DNA of 64,000 nucleotides from Sialis fuliginosa (GCA_961205875.1 OY540811.1:23057248-23121247); one strand, 5' to 3'; numbered from the stretch's first letter, positions 51,538 through 63,832 are shown. Notes: generated from the letters alone by a model not told the origin. Translations and numbers: made by a program.

Positions 51538-53573
51538 GAATAGTAGGCATTATTTTATCTATACAAATTTATACCATCTTTTCTATTACGAATTTCGTGA
51601 AAAAAAATTTTTTTTTAAATCCTAGATAACGATGGACAATGGACATCATATATTAACTTCTCTATCACTTTGAAATTTCTGTTTCAGATGAACAATCCTA
51701 GGAACCGTATCAAGGAACATGTTTTAAACCGGCCACGATTATTTCATCAAAATAAAATATTTGTTCATAAAAAAAATTGTCCGCAAATCTTAATATACAT
51801 AATTTAGAATAAAACAAACTTAGATGAAATCGATCAAATAGTATTTGAGAATATAATTACCAAAATTCACCAATTTTTTCGCCGTCTATATACTCGCATG
51901 TTCCCCCTTAAAGGACGAAACGAGATCAAGACTTACCTTTAATCTTGCCTCGTTATATCTCGTCTAAGCCGTAGCTAGTTTTATGTTCTTTCAATTTTAT
52001 ATACTTGACATTTTGATTAATGGTCTTTTTTTAAGATCTGTTACTTCAATTTTAAATTTCATTATACCTAAAGCATTGATATAATACATACATAGTTACA
52101 TAGTACTATGTTCCAAAAAAAAAAACAGGCATTATTTATTCACAAGAAAGGTAAATATAACCTACAAATATATAATCTTAGAATCAACTCAAATAGAAAG
52201 TATTCTCATTTATTATTAAATATAAGATTGAACATAAAAAAGGTTATTATTATCTCTAATGTTTCAACTTTGACATTTTCAAGGCTGAGAAATAGTATTA
52301 AAAAAGTGTAACATATATCTACAAACATTTTACAAGTATCATAAATTTATATGCAGGGCCGGGTACGAGCTCAAACATCGGCCCGGGCTGTACTGAATCG
52401 GTCTGTATAAAGTTTAGTATGAATTGTTTTGCCTACAGCCGCTGGAGTATGGAAAGCAGGATTATCAGATCAAAAGTTACGGTCTCATTTTTTGAAGTTT
52501 AAAAATTTCAACTTTTCATGTTATTTTCTATTTAATTAACGGAATATTAACGAAATATAAAATTAAAATTTTATGGTACAATTTCATGCATTAAATTTCA
52601 ATTCTAGGATGTTTTGGGTATGCAACCTGCGGATCACTAACTTACGCAAACTGGAATTGATTAACACGAAAAACAGTTAATTTTTATATCTTTTGGTGGT
52701 TAATGGCCTAACGAGTGTTTCACAATAAATATTTTTTTACATAATATTTTATTATATTAATGTAATTTTATTGAAAATTTGTATTATAACTGCGGTTCCG
52801 TATTAATACATGCTTACGCAAAAAATGAAACACATATTTAATAATAATACTATTCAATGAAATTATAATTCATTCAAACACATTAGAACGCAACAAATAA
52901 TATTTAACGCCGGCGCCGTTATAAAGGGAAACAGAATTACATTATCCAATAAACTTTAAATTACAATGACATTCTAATTTAATATCCTCCTAATAAATGT
53001 AATTCCAATACCCTTTCACATTATTACATTGCGTTAATTTTATTACTACAGACAAACTGTTGATTAAAAATAAAACACAATGTCAGCCGAATATCATTGA
53101 ACCTGAGGCCGAGAGGGGATGCTTTTATAGCATAGTATTAGGGGTTGATGCAGTATGACGTCACGATAGGGTGGTTTTGCGAAAAATCGTTACCAGCCTC
53201 TTGGAACCATCCACGTAAAATATATTTGGAGTGGAATACGAGATGCGTTTTCCCGTTCTGTAGGCTTCGATGTCTTTTTCTAACAGCATTAATGGCATGT
53301 GTATTGTTCATGGACGACACTGAATTGTAGCGTGCCTAGATGGCACGCTATTGTTTTTCTGCAAATTTTGCTAACCTTTGGTTTGAAGATTGAATTGAAT
53401 TTTGATTTAAGTAAAAATTATTATAGATACGATAGATAATTAACTAAATTTATGACTTATACTTCTATCTTTTTTTTAATCAAAAATAAAATTATAATAT
53501 TAATTTCCGGATATAATATATGAGGGTAAATCAAAAAATAATCATTCCTATTATAGAGTTAAATAGATTATGT
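51538..53573. other. AT-rich noncoding DNA
   Basis: No supported gene. A short GC-rich spot at 52355-52400 (GGGCCGGGTACGAGCTC, CGGCCCGGGCTG) and a patch at 53100-53350 have overlapping 60-61 codon frames on opposite strands that I cannot assign. Confidence 0.5.
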
Positions 53574-54274
53574 CTAGGGGTGATTTTATTCCTGTCCCGG
53601 TTCCGGCCGGAACTAGTAAATTCTGGCCTGATTATGCCGGAATTTTGAAATTTTATTATTACTCTCTTATTTTTGTTTAAAAAATCAAACATAAATACAA
53701 TAGTTATAATATAACATTTAATTAACAAAAATTTTAATGGAAACAATCATTTCATAACACAAATGTAGTTTTTTTTTTACATTTTATGCGGCATAAGTAC
53801 CTACAGTTGCAATTATAACATTAATAAATATACCTTAATTATTTAACTTATTTATTAATTTACCAAAATTATTTTTGTTTATAATAGGGGAAACAAAGTT
53901 AATGATGTAAGTTATATTTAAAAAAAAAGTTGAGTGTGTAGGATCGCGCGAAGCTGAGATATTAAAATAAATAAGTAAATTTTTTTATAATAATATATTA
54001 TTAAAAAATGTCATTAAATAACGAACATTGAACTGTTCAAGTATAAATCAAAGATTTTTGAAAATTTTGGATTGTTATGGTGTAAAAATAAAACTTATTC
54101 TGCATTTTTTAATAATACTCTAGCCCTAGATCTGTTTTCTTCAAAAACATTTCCCGCCTCCGAGAATAACCTCTCCGAATAGACTGTACTATACTTATCA
54201 AACAGCATTGTTTATGATAATGCATCATAATGCTTCAATTTGGAATTGAAAATTTCAGTTCCGGTACACCTCTA
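53574..54274 (-). mobile_element. hAT-type relic with both ends and a near 8-bp target duplication
   Basis: About 700 bp with ends CTAGGGGTGATTTTATTCC and GTTCCGGTACACCTCTA. It is flanked by ATTATGT at 53567-53573 and 54275-54281 (7 of an expected 8 bp). Subterminal CCGGCCGGAA-type repeats lie inside the left end. The interior keeps only the transposase C-terminal fragment on the minus strand. Confidence 0.8.
54095..54210 (-). pseudogene. hAT transposase C-terminal relic
   Basis: The minus strand reads DKYSTVYSERLFSEAGNVFE then ENRSRARVLLKNAE and a stop. Both the SERLFSEAG core and the following NRSR..LLKNAE helix match hATC domains. It is cut off from the rest of the transposase. Confidence 0.8.
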
Positions 54275-57200
54275 ATTATGTTCTTAGCCAGTCGCCTCTA
54301 TGGTTTTTTCATTGTAGCCTTGAATATTCAATTTCGGTTTTAAATTGTACATTTTTTCCAAATGTAAAAATACTTACAAAGAGCAAGTATCTTTGGGACC
54401 CAATAAACTTAATTTTCTCAGATACTGGCCATATTAAAATTTCTTCAAAAATGTACACACGAATACATGATGTTATATCTAGAAACCTAGATTTAACCAA
54501 ATGAAAACTACCACTTCGAATCCATCAAGATTTCACGAAGAAGATTATTCTGCTTAAAATGTAATTACGAATTTCTGAAAATTTACATTTATCAAGAAAA
54601 TAAACAAATGCAAAAAACACGTTGTAAGCATTGAATGATTAAGTGACACTCTGAGAAACCTGGCAACGGTTTGTTAATTTATTGGCTATGCAATAGATAT
54701 AAAAAATAAGCACCGGGTAGTCCCAATGAAGATTCAGTTAAATAAATAATTCTCTTACGTGTGCGGAGGTGTTACGGAGAATTGGCTTTAGCGAGTATCG
54801 CATATCAAGTTTAATTAGATAAATAAAATATATATATAAATACATATACACACGTGTGTGTTTACAGAGACACATTATGTTAAATGATTACTCTAATAAA
54901 TGCTTAACATTTATGTCATGGCTGATAACGGCAAATGTTATTATGTTAAGGTCTAAAAGCTGAATTAATATACCCTATGTGTTTGTGGGAAATTACTTTT
55001 AGAAAGGCATTTGGGATTAAAATTATTTAATGAAAATAAAATAATTCGATTTTATGACAATATTAAAAATACATATTTCTATTCGGTTGTATTTTATTTT
55101 AACAACAGAATTTTAATTTTTACAAAAAAACTCGTAAAAATCCTAAACCATTTATTTATAAAAATATTGAAATATTACTATTTTAATTTCAACTATGAAT
55201 ACCTACTCTGTGTTCAATTAAACCTATGAAGAAAATAATTTCAGATAAAATAATATTAAAAACTAAATATTAAAAAATCAGAAAGAAATGTAATGTATTG
55301 TTTTGATGACGCATTTTTAAATATTCTAATCTTCTATATATTTAACAGAATAAAAATAAATTTGTTACAGCCAGATCACGTGGTTCCCTAAAGTAGAAAA
55401 GTTAAATATTTTTTTGAAAGATATTGGCTTGAATGTGTGTTGTGCCTTTTTGGAGTTCCTCTCTTCCGGGTCAGAAATTGACATTTTTTTGTCTTTAATA
55501 ATTTGTACAGTCACGTCGTAACTTTTACCATTTGCTATTTTACTTTCAATGAAAAAAATAAAATTATGTATTCGCATTTTTAATCATAATGTAAAATTCC
55601 TTACAAATATTGACTAATGTTACAATACTTATCAAAAAAATTATTTGTTATAATTGACAAAATTTTAGGTTACATTATATTTCGATGAATAATAATATTT
55701 ATTAGACATCCTGTATATTTACACTATTCTTTACAACTGGCATGATTTCATCATCTGACTCACGACGCGGATAGAAAACCCAGTCAACGGGCGTCGCGAT
55801 TAATGATATCCACGTTTTAGAGTCAAGCCTATTGATACGATGACCACAATACTAAAATTAACTTAGATCTCATAGGAAAAATTCACGGAAAAAGTTTACC
55901 AACAAATTATGAAATTTGTGGAAGTAAGCTTTTTACATTGTATATTTATATATAAATAAACTCTTGGGAATTATTATATACCCGGAAAAATTATAACATC
56001 GGGCGGTATTTTAAGATGCTGAATTCATAAAACATATTGAGTATATAAACATTATATATTTTGTTTATATACATCCACATATACTGGAAGTCAATAAAAT
56101 ATCAATAAACTATTATAATTAAAACAAAATAGTGAATTCAAAGAAATCCGAATCTTTTTATGTAAACATATTATTCTTTATTTTCAGGTCAGAAACATGA
56201 CTTGTTTTCCATCAAATTTTCTACTAATGTTTTGCAATATATTACAATGGGTAAATTACTCGCGATAAGAACTTTTGTTAAAGGAACGAGAAATATTACT
56301 CCTTGATTATTTTGAACTTTTTAGTAAATGTAATTGTTGTATGAAATGTTAGTTTTCTCTTCAACACTTAACTGATAAGAAACCATCGTCGATATCTTAA
56401 AACTTTCTTAGAAAATTTACTTAAAAAACACAACTATACTGACAAACTAAGAAAGTCTATATGAATTTACAGATGCCATGAAAGTTGCAGTTGAACAATT
56501 GATCCTTTTAATATACAAAAAAACGTACATTTGTTATAAAAATAATTATTTCATTCAAAACCAGACTTGTAAGAATAACAAATCTATTTTGTAATAGATT
56601 TTTTATACTCATAATACTTTGAACACAAACAATAATATATCTGTATTTAAAAAATTGATTTTATTTAAAAGGTCATGATAATGTAAACGTTCTTATATAT
56701 TATTTCTATAAATACAGATTTAGTACATGTTGACATCCCACTTTCTATAACAATACAATATCCTTTCGTTATATATTATATGTTTATTCCTTGTTGAAAT
56801 TATCATTATACAATATAATGTTATCATGCATGAAACAAAAATATCGAATAAACGAGATTGCAATCTAGAGTGGAATTTAATGTAAATACTTATACATATA
56901 TTTATAAACAAATTTTAGTTTTCGTCTTACTTTTTAACTAATCATATAATTTTGTTTTATTTATGACGCACAAACTGCTATAAAATCCATAATGTATTTA
57001 CTGACAAAACATAATGTTTTCACATGTTTTTAAACCCTTTTTATTTTCAAATTCAATAATAGGTATAAGATTCATTCTACTCTTTAGGACTGTATATTTT
57101 TTTAAATTCTTTGGTGAATATTTAATTATTGCTTCCTTGCAATATCGAAGATACGATAAGCTTTGTGATCGTTTTAGAATGAGACACAAAAAAGTTGTTC

Positions 57201-59032
57201 TCCGATTTCAAAATATTAAATTGATCATTCCGTTTTAGGTCAAGACAAACACTTTTCGTTCCGTGTCTGTCTGTTTGTCCATCTGTATGTCTGTGTTTGT
57301 CTGTCCCCCGTGTGTTAGAGAGAGGGGTGACATCCCAAAATATTTATTTTTTCAAGATATCTCAAGAACGACTCATGTTACGTGAAAATTGTATAGAATA
57401 TTTTTGTAGAACAAACAAGTCACTCCAACATTTGTTGTAAAATAGTCCCTTACAAAGATTTATCTCAATTTGCTTCGTGTTTTGTTTTTCTAAATTGATA
57501 TTTGCTATTGAAATTGTCACAAAAATTAAAAATATACGAAAAAAAATCAGGCGTGTCTTAAGAAAAATTTTGAACTAGGCAATTTATCTAAACACTATCC
57601 GTTTTTATTTAAATTGTTCAATAATTAACTACCTATGGTGAATTTACATGAGGAAACGTGCATTTATTTGGCAGATGTTTTTTTACTAATTTATTAAAGT
57701 TTGAACAAAATATTTTAATGAATGTAAAAATAAACTAACTTAAATATTTAAATTCGACTTTTAACCGGAATTAAATTGAAGATCAGTATGCGTGCTGGAG
57801 TTATCAAGGTTGGTAACTATAAAGACGTTATAGTTATAAAAAATCAATTTAAAATTACTATCAAAACACGCCAATCATGTTATTTAATACATAAATATTG
57901 TTTGAAAATTTTCCATTGAACATTTACTAGGAAATGTCGTAGGTAGTTTTAATAAAATACAAAACGGTACCTATTACGATTAAGGATTTGAATTATGACG
58001 TATTTCAGGTAAAACGTAATAGATTGTTGTTGAATGTCAAGAAAAATATATATAGATACATACTCCTTCATGCAATTTTCAATGTTTGCTGGTTTTTTCT
58101 ACTTCAGACAGCACCTTAGTGTTGTGTATTAGGTAGATATTTAAAAGTTGTTGTTTTTCTACTTGAGAATTGTTATTAAAAATAATCATTATGTTCTAAT
58201 TTTAATAATTTTGAGATGATTTTTAGGTCTCTCGTGATAGATTGTATGAAGTATAAATAATTAGTATATCGTCTGGTCTTTTACATTGATTAACGTTAAA
58301 TCTGCAAAAATTGTCACTAAATGTGAATTGTATAAACCAAAAACATCACAATCAATAAATATTCTGTCAACTAATTGTAATTTAGTTTAAGATTAACGTT
58401 AATCAAGGCTATTAAATGTACAAATATTTAGCTATGATTAGATTGAAGGTAAATAAAAAAATAAGAAGTATATAAAATTATTTATTTCGTTAATTTATAG
58501 TAGTTAAAACATAAAACACATACAAATATACCATAAAACATATTCATCTCTATTCACTGCCCAGCACAAAAAAAGTACTTCATCTCAAAAGCACTCCCTT
58601 TGAGTAGCAACAACAGAAAAAAATCTTGCCAAAAATACCCATTTCTAACAAAATTAATTTTCGCTTGATTGTCTTACTTCTTGTTAAAGAAAATTTGTAC
58701 GCCTGCGAATCAGCATAGATACAAGAAATAATGAGTATAAAGGTTGCTAAATGTCATCGTACTCAGAACAGAGTGGACCAGATTCGCTTTCGGTTTATGT
58801 AACATGTGTCATAGGTACAATCGCGAGAAACAAAGCAGGGCACACGTGCAAGTGTCTGCATCTGTGAGTGTGTCTCTTTGCAATAGCGACGCATCATCGA
58901 AAAATACACACCGAGTTAGAGTTCTATGAACGTTGATGTTAAGAGGCCTCGTGCACAATGAACACAGAGTAAAACTGTGAGAGTTGTCAAATTATAATAA
59001 ATAAAATATTTAATTTTTAAATTTTATAGATT
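54275..59032. other. Long AT-rich noncoding stretch
   Basis: 4.8 kb without a supported gene. Noted: CTGTCTGTTTGTCCATCTGT-type sequence at 57265-57306, a common dispersed-repeat signature, and a GC-richer patch at 58740-58960, 1.4-1.6 kb upstream of the kinase promoter. Confidence 0.55.
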
Positions 59033-59495
59033 ACTAGCGGACCCGTCTCGTCTTCGAACGAGAGTTAATATTTTACGTCCTATCACGTATGGAGGGTTGT
59101 AATTGTTGTTTCAGCTGACCGGGCAAACGTTGTTCTGCCCAAAAATGATTTGTTTAAAAATCAAATCATAAATGCACTTTTTCGTAAATATCTCGACTCC
59201 AGCGCTATCTACCGGATCAAAAAAAAAAGAAAACCTAACGGAGCACCAATATATGGTTTGAATATGCCTTCGATACGTCTTAGGCCTGATGAGATTACAT
59301 ATAAAAAAATCAACGTTTTGATTATTTTTTTTATATGGAAAAATAAAAATTTTCGAAATATCTCAACCCGAGTGCTACCAACTATGTTCAAAAAATCTAT
59401 AAACTTATCGTAGCACCAAATAAACATATACTGTGACTATGGCTTCGATACGTCCAGGTGGTTAGACCTGATGAAAGCACCAACGTTTTGATATA
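59033..59495 (+). repeat. Dimeric dispersed repeat family 2, plus-strand copy with head
   Basis: Head ACTAGCGGACCCGTCTCGTC, then GGAGGGTTGTAATTGTTGTT, GGGCAAACGTTGTTCTGCCC, and two tandem units starting near 59181 and 59351 (170-bp period). The units carry AAATATCTCGACTCCAGCGC, GCCTTCGATACGTC and TTAGGCCTGATGA. Reverse-oriented relative to 31081-31487. The 72- and 87-codon frames here come from the repeat. Confidence 0.8.
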
Positions 59496-60338
59496 ATCAG
59501 ATCATACATATTATATTCATTACACAAAATAACTACTATAAATAGAATGAAAAGTTCATAATGATAACTTTTACAAAATTTAAAAAAATTATTGCAACAT
59601 ATTAATATAAAATATTGTACAATTATATTTCACAATAATCAGAATTTTATTTTTTATTAATAACTATGACTATGTAGTATTCTTACTGTAATGAAAGAAA
59701 ATAGAATTTTTGCGCCTCCACCAATAATACTTATAGTTTGTCAGGTAATCAAAATCTTTATTTATTTTACTGAAGATAAAAATATTAAATGTTTAAAAAA
59801 GTAGGTGTTGAATTTTTTTATAAACCAGATCACCTTAGTATTTGAACTCAGGCCCCTTGGATCGCGAGACCAAAAAATATTTTTTTTGTAAATTTAAAAA
59901 TAAATAGGTACTTTATATTAAATCACAACAGCTATAATATTTTGTTCTTACTGAAAGGAATATAAAACATATTAATATCTACCATCGATCCAATAATCAA
60001 TACTGGAGATCTGAACTTTTTTCGATTGTGAGCGTCCGCCATTTTGAAATCCTTTAGGAATTTTGCTGATTTACGAACAAATTCGAGATATTTTTAAGAT
60101 CATAGCTCATATTTCGATTTGAAAATCATGTGAAAAATGCCCGCACAATTAATAGTACATAAAATTATAGAAAAGAATAAATAATAATAATAATAAATAT
60201 AAATAAAAAAAGGAAATATAAATTGTAACTACAACAATCCTCTTAACGTAAAATTTTGAGGGCTGGTTCGTTACTTGGAAAAAGGCGGCGGCAATTGTAG
60301 CGAGCGAGATAGCATCCAAGTGAGAGGGAGCGTAGGTG
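59496..60338. other. Upstream region of the kinase gene
   Basis: AT-rich, with (AAT)n at about 60178-60196, becoming GC-rich from about 60260 into the core promoter. The 63-codon frame at 60275-60466 runs straight through the promoter elements and is not credible. Confidence 0.5.
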
Positions 60339-60393
60339 TGACGTCAAACGGTAGCCGTTTAAAAGCCCGGGCAAAGCTGTGTAAAGCTCAGTC
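60339..60393 (+). promoter_or_regulatory. CRE + TATA-like + initiator core promoter of the SBK1/meng-po kinase gene
   Basis: Three elements line up with core-promoter spacing. A palindromic CREB/ATF site TGACGTCA lies at 60339-60346, a TATA-like TTTAAAAG at 60358-60365, and an arthropod initiator TCAGTC at 60388-60393 with its A at 60390. Taking 60390 as +1 puts the TATA-like box at -32 and the CRE at -51 to -44. The flank (about 60270-60390) is clearly more GC-rich than its surroundings and has GAGA-like purine runs (GAGCGAGATAG, AGTGAGAGGGAG). The first coding exon follows 192 nt downstream on the same strand. The start site is inferred from motifs, not measured. Confidence 0.7.
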
Positions 60394-60581
60394 TTCTAAA
60401 TGTCATGTTATCACAATAATACCAAGTTGTAGACATACACTTAGAGTTATACACTTAGAGCAATAAAAATGTGCAAGTGAATTAAAACAAATGAACATTC
60501 TATAATTTGTTTAAACATTGTTGTTGTTAAATATAATTGACTGTTGAACAGTGCTACATTGAATTGTTTTTTAATCATTTA
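60390..60581 (+). other. Predicted 5' leader of the kinase mRNA with short upstream ORFs
   Basis: This is the stretch from the predicted initiator to the first in-frame ATG. It holds four upstream ATGs, each followed quickly by a stop: 60400-60432 (10 codons), 60405-60419, 60469-60480 and 60491-60505. The main ATG at 60582 has a poor context (T at -3) and is the first in its frame after a stop at 60534-60536. This layout suggests restrained initiation or re-initiation, if transcription starts where predicted. Confidence 0.5.
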
Positions 60582-63500
60582 ATGAGACGACTTGTCAAGA
60601 AACTCTGGGATAAAAAACCAGTCGCTATGCTTGTCAGGTATGTTAATATTTAATATTTATATATAATATTCAATCGCATCAGAAATATATCAAATGTCTT
60701 ATTAATAATTACACTGTTCAGTACATAATTAATACAACTATCCATAGTTAATATATAATTGGACAACGTTCTAATTATAAATGAGATGTTTGATATACAT
60801 ATCATATATGGTATATGTCATAATATAAATGAAGTATAAATATCAAGTTATGAGAGAGAAGTGTCAAACATTAATGAACTATGAAGTTATTTATACTTAT
60901 TGTTTATCTTAGACTTGGAGAATAAAGTTCAAGTTGTGTATACATGGAGTTTAAAATTAAATATCGAAGTTCTAAATATAAGTTCTGCTGATTTACATCT
61001 ACCGTATTCACTGCTTTAAAACTATTTTAAATCAAGATATTTACAATAAAATTTATTTTAGTGTTTATAGACATTAACTCTTATTTTATTTCATAAACAT
61101 ATAATTAACATATTTCCTTTTAATAATATATTGATTCACTTATTTATGTACCTATTCAAATTTAATATGAGTACATTAATAAATTCTTACACAAATATTA
61201 ATATTGAATATTTCGCAACAATCCTAGAAAGCGTTTTTTAAAACGTGTACATTAAAGCATTCGTATAGCTTGTTTTTTTCAGTTTATTGCAATGAAAATT
61301 GGTTGGCTACGTATTTTGACATTCGACCGGTAAAGACCGCTGCTCGTACGCCGCTTGTAATTGGCTCAAATCCAACCGTACAACACACATACATACACAC
61401 ATGCATTTTCAACACAAACACACATCCCGTACACATGCACAGTGGTTCCTCTGTATTCATCAAACATCGCTTAATTCGAAAATACCGAGTGGGCGGTATA
61501 GTAAAACTGCCTTGAATATTGTCCTTCAAATTTCATGGGGTTCAAAAAAACATTGTCTTCAACTATATAGTTGTTTTTTATTTATTCTAAATTAATTAAG
61601 ACGCGATTCCATGAAACAATAAAAATGAACTGTATTTTTAACATTCGTGATGAGATAAATATGCTAATTGAACAGTAGATATAATATTCTTGGTAATTAA
61701 ACTTCATTAACAAAAATGTACTATTATTAGATATCGTTCAAACATTGAACTAATTAATTAAACTTTTATAGCTTGGAGTTCAGTTAATTTATTCATGTTA
61801 TTTAAAAATGTTCGGTGTTTGCAAAATGAAATGTAAAAATAAAACCAAAAACTGGTAAAAAGTTAGTTAATTAATAAAATGGAAATACGATTTCGTAGAA
61901 CTCATGTAATTTCAAATTAAAATCCACATTCTAAACAATAATCAATATTTGATATTTTAGAAGTACACTTTGTGTATACATTCGAATAATAATAAAAAAG
62001 ATTTACAAATGTAAAACATTAAAATACATCCAAATTGTATATTTAGAATCGTGTCTACTAAAAATAGTTTCCAATATTTAATTTGCAGAATGCATTTGCT
62101 AAACATCATTGTCTAGATCAAAGAAAATGTCAGTAAAAATGTGATTTAGGTCACAAGTGTAAACATATAAGTTGAATGCACTAAATGCATTACGTTTACT
62201 TTGATATTATAGCATATTACATATAAAAGAACATGACATGAAAAGCTGACATGACAGATCAATAAACCGGTTATTTTAGAACGTCCTCAATCTTTTACTG
62301 AAGTAATATTTCTAAATATACTATACAATAAGGAAACCTATTTGCAATAACAACGTTTATATAGAACAATTCACATATGCAAAGCTATAAAATTACAAAT
62401 TCTATTATATTCTTTTGAATACTTTTTCTACAAATAATCCTGCATAATGAAAACTTGAAAATAAGGTATTATGAAATTTTTCAACTGTAATTAATATATT
62501 GAATTTATTTACAGATCAATAAGTATGCGTCTGTCTGGAAGGCGCAAGAAGGAGAAGGACTGCAATGGAAACAAAACTCCTGAGGCCCGCTCATGTCAAA
62601 TTGGGAGATCCGGGTCCGGAGCATCTCATCGCAGTCAAGACGGTGGAAACATCCATCGCATTCAAGAAATTACCGTACCTAAGGTACAGCTTACTGATGA
62701 ATATGATATAGAAAAAACTCTAGCGGAAGGATGTTTTGCCAAAATACTTTTATCCAAACATCGTCCTACCAATACTACAGTTGTACTTAAAGCTGTTCAT
62801 ACCGAACTAACCACAATTAAAGACTTCCAAAGGGAGTACCACTACAGCTATCATCTTAGTCCACATCCATCTATATTATCTAGCTATGCTGTGTGCTTCC
62901 AAGCTGACGACTGTTTCGTCTTTGCTCAAGAATACGCTTCTCTTGGAGATTTGAGTGGATGTGTTCATGCTGGAGGTCTTCCTGAAAAAGTATGTAAAGA
63001 TATTGCCAAACAATTAGCGTCTGCTTTAGATTTTATGCATTCTAAGATGTTAGTTCATCGTGACATAAAACTAGAAAATGTTTTGGTATTTGAGTCAGAC
63101 CTATCAAGAGTGAAACTTTGTGATTTTGGAGAAACAAGAAAAGAAGGAGCACTTGTTTCCAAACCAAAATGCTGTTGGCCACCGTTCGTTCCTCCTGAAT
63201 TATATGAAGTGTTAAGTAACGAACGCTATCATTGTAGATCAGCAAACGATACATGGCAACTGGCTGTACTCATTTTCGTTTGTCTCACCGGCTGTCCACC
63301 ATGGCAAAGTGCAGATTGTATTGGAGATGCTGCATATGCGAATTTCTGCCGGTATCAGAAAAGAAGAGTAACAAAAATTCCATACCAATTCAGAAAATTC
63401 ACACCTCGTTTGCTAAGAATGTTCAGGAGAATGTTTGAACATAAAGCAGATAAAAGAGCTGCTGTCAGTGAAGTATGTAAATACCTGGATGATCAATGGA

Positions 63501-63787
63501 TTGATGGAAAACAAAGCGGTCAAGCAACGGGAGGTTCAAGTACCGCCAATGCGAAGAGGGCAGAATCTCCGCAAAGTTACTTAAATCATCGTGAAGAAAA
63601 ACACGAAGATGCAAATAAAACAAGATTGAAGAGGTTGCTCAGCAGCTACGGGTTGGAGACGACAATAGACCAAAGTGTGATGACCAAGAGGGTTTGGGAC
63701 TGGGTGTTATCTTGCGAAGAACAACCAGCAATCAATTTGGATGGTGGTTCTACAAACTGCTCATTAACGGCGTTACCTGTGTGTTGA
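60582..63787 (+). CDS. meng: SBK1/meng-po family serine/threonine protein kinase, two coding exons
   Basis: Spliced CDS: exon 60582-60637 joined to exon 62515-63787, giving 442 residues and a stop TGA. The donor is AG|GTATGT and the acceptor TTTACAG|A. Frame is kept across the split codon (AG+A, Arg19), so the protein starts MRRLVKKLWDKK and continues through Met23 at 62525. The N-terminus to about residue 70 is basic and low in order. The kinase domain covers about 80-350: glycine-rich loop LAEGCFAKI (88-96), catalytic Lys111 in VVLKAV, alpha-C Glu126, HRDIKLEN with catalytic Asp202 and Asn207, DFG 222-224, and PPE in place of APE at 245-247. DCFVFAQEYASLGDL and ALDFMHSKMLVHRDIK closely match SBK1-type kinases. 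The C-tail holds KRLLSSYGLETT. Family knowledge: Drosophila Meng-po (CG11221, human SBK1) is a PKA-phosphorylated kinase that stabilises CREBB in mushroom bodies. Ser/Thr kinase activity is inferred from the catalytic residues. Orthology to meng-po rather than another SBK paralogue is likely but not proven. An internal start at 62525 (420 aa) is possible. Confidence 0.92.
60638..62514 (+). other. Intron 1 of the kinase gene
   Basis: The 1,877-nt GT-AG intron (GTATGT ... TTTACAG) interrupts the coding frame in phase 2. It is AT-rich with no internal gene. A more GC-rich patch at about 61290-61520 contains CA-rich simple sequence (61380-61440) and opposing 81-codon frames of repeat-like composition. 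I read that patch as a decayed dispersed repeat, not an exon. Confidence 0.8.
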
Positions 63788-63826
63788 TATACAGAGGAAA
63801 CATCTGGACCAAAACGATGTATAGAA

Positions 63827-63832
63827 AATAAA
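63827..63832 (+). terminator. Polyadenylation signal AATAAA
   Basis: Canonical AATAAA 40 nt after the kinase stop codon, followed by T-rich sequence at about 63836-63846. It would give a very short 3' UTR. Longer UTRs using later signals outside the window cannot be excluded. Confidence 0.5.

Noticed and set aside
59150..59427. Opposing 87- and 72-codon frames
   Set aside because: Both lie in the dimeric repeat and have counterparts in the copy at 31.0-31.3 kb.
60275..60466. 63-codon plus-strand frame MEKGGGNCSERDS.. next to the kinase
   Set aside because: It runs through the CRE, TATA-like and initiator elements and is out of context with the spliced gene; GC-rich promoter DNA simply lacks stops.
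61284..61529. Minus-strand frame with CCTVGFEPITSGVRAAVF..
   Set aside because: Resembles translated dispersed-repeat sequence, lies in the kinase intron and overlaps CA-rich simple sequence.
63042..63254. 70-codon minus-strand frame inside the kinase exon
   Set aside because: Shadow of the kinase coding frame.
63253..63438. 61-codon plus-strand frame inside the kinase exon
   Set aside because: Alternative-frame shadow of the kinase.
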